A model generated the notes under the pieces. It did no database searches. It saw only the letters and a list, made by a program, of their open reading frames with translations, and was not told the DNA's origin. This document shows positions 6,478-8,901 of a stretch of 8,901 bases of DNA, one piece after another (within the stretch, counting starts at the first letter, position 1; each line of letters starts with the position of its first letter). The position numbers and the translations under genes are program-made. This DNA comes from CAYYOS01 sp964473355 (GTDB lineage: Bacteria > Pseudomonadota > Gammaproteobacteria > Burkholderiales > REEB80): NCBI GenBank assembly GCA_964473355.1, contig CAYYOS010000106.1:1-8901 (forward strand). The letters are read 5' to 3'.

Positions 6478-7278
6478 ATGTTAGCGATAATTGGTGGCAC
6501 GGGCTTAACGGAACTGGCCAATTTAGAAATTACCCATAGGCAAGTCATCCGCACACCTTTTGGCGAGCCGTCTGGTGCGTTTACATTCGGCAAAATTCAG
6601 GATCACGCAGTCATTTTCCTCGCGCGTCATGGCTATGCGCATACCATCCCCCCTCATGAAGTGAATTACCGCGCGAATCTATGGGCACTACGTTCGCAAG
6701 ACGTGACTCATGTCGTCTCGGTCGCTTCGGTGGGTGGTATAGCGGCAGAGCTCACGCCGGGGCGCATCGTCATACCCGATCAAATCATTGACTACACGCA
6801 TGGGCGCAAATATACCTTCTTCGAAGGTCGGGATCGTCCCGTCGTACATATGGATTTTACGGAACCCTATTGCGAGGGCATGCGTCAAAACTGCATGCGT
6901 GCCGCGAGGGAAGCAAAAGAACAATGTGTCGAACAAGGTGTTTATGCAGCGGTGCAGGGGCCACGACTGGAAACAGCCGCAGAAATTGACCGCCTGGAGC
7001 GGGACGGCGCGGCCATGGTGGGCATGACTGGCATGCCAGAAGCCGCATTGGCGAAAGAATTGGGGCTTTGTTATGCCGCGCTGGCAGTGGTTGTTAATCC
7101 GGCTGCAGGTCGCGGCAGTAGTTTACACGCCATTCATTACGAAGAAGTGGCGCAGACTTTAAAGGATTCTATGCTACGCATACGGCACATTCTTGAAAAA
7201 TTGGTGGCGCTACCGCTACCGTCTGTAGATATTCCTTCTTCTCTGCATCCGGGTCAATTTACAGGAAAGACTAAGTAA
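6478..7278 (+). CDS. Purine nucleoside phosphorylase family, probably S-methyl-5'-thioinosine phosphorylase
   Basis: This trimeric-type PNP/MTAP family enzyme probably splits 5'-methylthioinosine with phosphate into hypoxanthine and 5-methylthioribose-1-phosphate. The 266 residues carry the phosphate loop GGTG at 6-9, RHG at 50-52, NYRANLWAL at 63-71, GPRLET at 161-166 and GMTGMPE at 182-188. At the base-recognition site it reads NPAAG (207-211). Adenine-specific MTA phosphorylases have an Asp-containing motif there (TDYDCW in the human enzyme), and 6-oxopurine-specific members have Asn. That favours methylthioinosine, as characterised for Pseudomonas aeruginosa PA3004, over methylthioadenosine. 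A well-placed AGGA (6470-6473) precedes the ATG. The gene follows hpt by 30 nt, and its TAA overlaps the deformylase ATG (TAATG). The last ~20 residues (ending GQFTGKTK) appear to be a low-conservation tail. The family is certain; substrate specificity is inferred and would need an MTA deaminase elsewhere in the genome. Confidence 0.88.
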   Translation: MLAIIGGTGLTELANLEITHRQVIRTPFGEPSGAFTFGKIQDHAVIFLARHGYAHTIPPHEVNYRANLWALRSQDVTHVVSVASVGGIAAELTPGRIVIPDQIIDYTHGRKYTFFEGRDRPVVHMDFTEPYCEGMRQNCMRAAREAKEQCVEQGVYAAVQGPRLETAAEIDRLERDGAAMVGMTGMPEAALAKELGLCYAALAVVVNPAAGRGSSLHAIHYEEVAQTLKDSMLRIRHILEKLVALPLPSVDIPSSLHPGQFTGKTK

Positions 7279-7811
7279 TGGCGATTAAGCCGGTATTGCG
7301 CATGGGCGATCCGCGGCTTTGGCAAATTGCCGCCCCGGTCAAACAGTTTGCGACGCCTGAACTGCGTGCCTTAATTGCCGATATGCATGAAACCATGGAG
7401 GCACAAAATGGTGCAGGATTAGCGGCGCCACAGATTGGAGTGGGGCTGCAAGTCGTCATATTTGGGGTGCGGTATAACGCGCGCTACCCGGACGCGGAAG
7501 AAGTGCCTTATACAGTCTTAATTAATCCCATAATTACCCCTTTAGCCAAGGAACAAGACGAAGATTGGGAGGGCTGTTTGAGCGTTCCCGGAATGCGTGG
7601 CTTGGTCCCGCGCTATAAGGCAATTCGCTATCAAGGTTACGATGTTAACAAACAAGCGATAGATCGCAGTGTTTCAGGTTTTCACGCACGTGTAGTGCAG
7701 CACGAATGCGACCATCTGCAAGGTATTCTGTACCCCATGCGTATTAAGGATTTCCACAACTTTGGTTTTAACGAGGAATTGTTCCCGGGGAAAGAGCTGG
7801 CGGATTCATGA
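7278..7811 (+). CDS. def: Peptide deformylase (solitary paralogue type)
   Basis: Peptide deformylase removes the N-formyl group from new proteins at the ribosome using a bound metal ion. The 177-residue product has all three family motifs: GAGLAAPQ at 45-52, EGCLS at 98-102 with metal ligand Cys100, and HECDH at 142-146 with two His ligands and the catalytic Glu. Compared with E. coli Def (169 residues) it has a longer loop between motifs 1 and 2, around RYNARYPDAEEVPYTV (65-80). It lacks a long basic C-terminal tail, ending instead DFHNFGFNEELFPGKELADS. These traits, and the absence of fmt next to it, suggest the second deformylase found in many beta- and gammaproteobacteria, with the main def-fmt pair elsewhere. 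The ATG overlaps the preceding stop by one base, so it is probably translationally coupled to the phosphorylase gene. Activity is likely because every ligand is intact. Confidence 0.96.
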   Translation: MAIKPVLRMGDPRLWQIAAPVKQFATPELRALIADMHETMEAQNGAGLAAPQIGVGLQVVIFGVRYNARYPDAEEVPYTVLINPIITPLAKEQDEDWEGCLSVPGMRGLVPRYKAIRYQGYDVNKQAIDRSVSGFHARVVQHECDHLQGILYPMRIKDFHNFGFNEELFPGKELADS

Positions 7812-7862
7812 AGGGCTCCTGGCGACCCGAACTTTGCTCTGTCTGTGCATCTGGACCCAATC
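7812..7862. other. Short convergent intergenic stretch between def and glnD
   Basis: These 51 nt separate the def stop (7809-7811, plus strand) from the glnD stop (7863-7865, minus strand). I looked for a bidirectional terminator and found no stem followed by a T-run on either strand. Transcripts from the two sides may therefore overlap or end by Rho. Confidence 0.6.
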
Positions 7863-8901
7863 TTAAAGCTGTTGTAACAGGGCCACCTTCAATTCGTTAA
7901 TACGTTTTTCGTCCAATACCTCGTACGTACCTTTGATGATAAAGGTGTCTTCGGCGCGCTCACCTAAGGTCGTAATTTTTGCGCCCAGTAAATAAACGTG
8001 ATACTTAAGAAGCACATGGGCGATACGCGATAACAGTCCGGGGCGGTCGCCGGCGATAATGCTTAGAATAAAACGCTCACCTTTTCCTTCCGGCTGAATG
8101 TCCACTATGGGCGCCATAGGAAAATGTTTTAAGTGACGGCTCATGCGTGCCACCAAGGGCGGGGGTGGCGGTGCCGTTTGTTGCAACATCTTTATAACTT
8201 CATATTCGATATAACTTAATAGATCTCGATAGTGGGTTTTGGTGTTTGCATAATCTAGTACCAAAAAGGAATTTAACGCATAATTTGTTCTGGTTGTATA
8301 GATTTTAGCTTCCACGATATTGTAATGAGTGCGCTCAAAAGCGACACACAATCGCGCAAACAAATCTTCACGGTCGGGCGCGTATACCATTACTTGCACG
8401 CCCTCACCATGACGCGCCAGACGGGCCTTCACAACAGCCTTCGATGGCGCAGTGAGCCCTCGCACATTGCGCGTATGCCAAGCAATTTCGTGTGCCTCGT
8501 GACGCAAAAAATAAACATCATCAAGGCTGTTCCACCAAGCTAGGTAGCTTTCCGGATGCAGTAGGTACTGCTGCAGCACGTGGGTTGCCTCGCGTTTGCG
8601 CGCAGCGACCAAGTCCGCCATGGCGTCCAAGCCTCTTTCCAGCTGGCGGCGTGCGGCGTCATATAAATCCTGGAGCAATTTTCCTTTCCATGCATTCCAC
8701 ACTTTAGGGCTGGTACCGCGTATGTCTGCGACAGTAAGTAAGTACAGCGCATTTAAGCGGCGAATATTGCCCACTAACAGAGTGAATTCGGCAATGACAT
8801 CGGGATCGCTTAGGTCCTTTTTCTGGGCGGTGGACGACATCACCAGGTGATTTTTAACCAGCCATGCAATGAGCTCGCTGTCTTCGTGAGAAATAAAATG
8901 T
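7863..8901 (-). CDS. glnD: PII uridylyltransferase/uridylyl-removing enzyme GlnD, C-terminal part (5' end outside window)
   Basis: GlnD senses glutamine and adds or removes UMP on PII proteins (GlnB/GlnK), setting glutamine synthetase activity and nitrogen-regulated transcription. The minus-strand frame is open to the window edge. It reads HFISHEDSELIAWLVKNHL just before the GTG at 8843, which matches the end of the GlnD HD domain, so that GTG is internal. About 345 residues are visible. They include MSSTAQKKDLSDPDVI and the hallmark VADIRGTSPKVWNAWKGKLL. ACT domain 1 lies at about 8402-8178 (QVMVYAPDREDLFARL), and ACT domain 2 at about 8075-7866 (FILSIIAGDRPGLLSRIA). ACT domains bind glutamine in this family. 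A run of five prolines (8171-8157) links the two. The N-terminal nucleotidyltransferase domain and most of the HD domain are outside the window. It converges on def and is independent of that operon. The identification is secure. Confidence 0.96.
   Translation of the reverse strand, partial: HFISHEDSELIAWLVKNHLVMSSTAQKKDLSDPDVIAEFTLLVGNIRRLNALYLLTVADIRGTSPKVWNAWKGKLLQDLYDAARRQLERGLDAMADLVAARKREATHVLQQYLLHPESYLAWWNSLDDVYFLRHEAHEIAWHTRNVRGLTAPSKAVVKARLARHGEGVQVMVYAPDREDLFARLCVAFERTHYNIVEAKIYTTRTNYALNSFLVLDYANTKTHYRDLLSYIEYEVIKMLQQTAPPPPPLVARMSRHLKHFPMAPIVDIQPEGKGERFILSIIAGDRPGLLSRIAHVLLKYHVYLLGAKITTLGERAEDTFIIKGTYEVLDEKRINELKVALLQQL

Noticed and set aside
7869..7880. Perfect small palindrome CTGTT-GT-AACAG at the glnD 3' end
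   Set aside because: It lies within the last GlnD codons (LLQQL), has a 2-nt loop too tight for a stable hairpin, and no T-run follows.
8841..8843. GTG at 8843 (minus strand) as the start of a short ACT-domain protein
   Set aside because: The frame remains open upstream to the window edge and encodes the expected GlnD HD-domain end, so this is an internal codon.

Overview
This looks like an ordinary housekeeping region of a proteobacterial chromosome. It is gene-dense, of intermediate base composition, and has no mobile elements, CRISPR arrays or RNA genes that I can see. Three things suggest Betaproteobacteria, with a non-enteric gammaproteobacterium as the alternative. First, a classical Smc is present, whereas enterics use MukBEF. 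Second, the order is smc-zipA-ligA-galU with a long, two-module ZipA ending in an IPPGSP..LF tail, which I associate from memory with betaproteobacterial ZipA. Third, the GlnD and deformylase sequences read like beta types. This placement comes from recalled family features, not from a search.

Positions 1-5377 (+) hold a tightly packed chromosome-maintenance and envelope block. It contains the C-terminal part of Smc (condensin ATPase, cut by the window start), ZipA (FtsZ membrane anchor), LigA (NAD-dependent DNA ligase) and GalU (UDP-glucose synthesis). smc/zipA overlap by 4 nt (GTGA), zipA/ligA overlap by 1 nt (TAATG), and ligA/galU are 12 nt apart, so one transcript is likely. ligA is interrupted by ten N at 3205-3214. 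The frame changes across the N, which shows that the run is a placeholder and not the true gap length.

Positions 5378-5517 are the only sizeable gap between genes. It holds a perfect TATAAT, a small perfect hairpin and a Shine-Dalgarno sequence leading into the next block.

Positions 5518-7811 (+) hold a second probable operon: a DsrE-family small protein, a hypoxanthine-guanine phosphoribosyltransferase, a methylthioinosine phosphorylase-type enzyme and a peptide deformylase of the solitary paralogue type. The two middle enzymes form a short pathway: the phosphorylase releases hypoxanthine from methylthioinosine, and the transferase converts hypoxanthine to IMP. The other product, 5-methylthioribose-1-phosphate, can feed methionine salvage.

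Positions 7863-8901 (-) hold the C-terminal part of GlnD, the PII uridylyltransferase/uridylyl-removing enzyme. It converges on the deformylase gene and runs off the right edge.

I found no clearly novel system. The points most worth a second look are the duplicated ZipA module, the coupled methylthioinosine-to-IMP pair with its DsrE leader gene, and the mis-sized gap in ligA.
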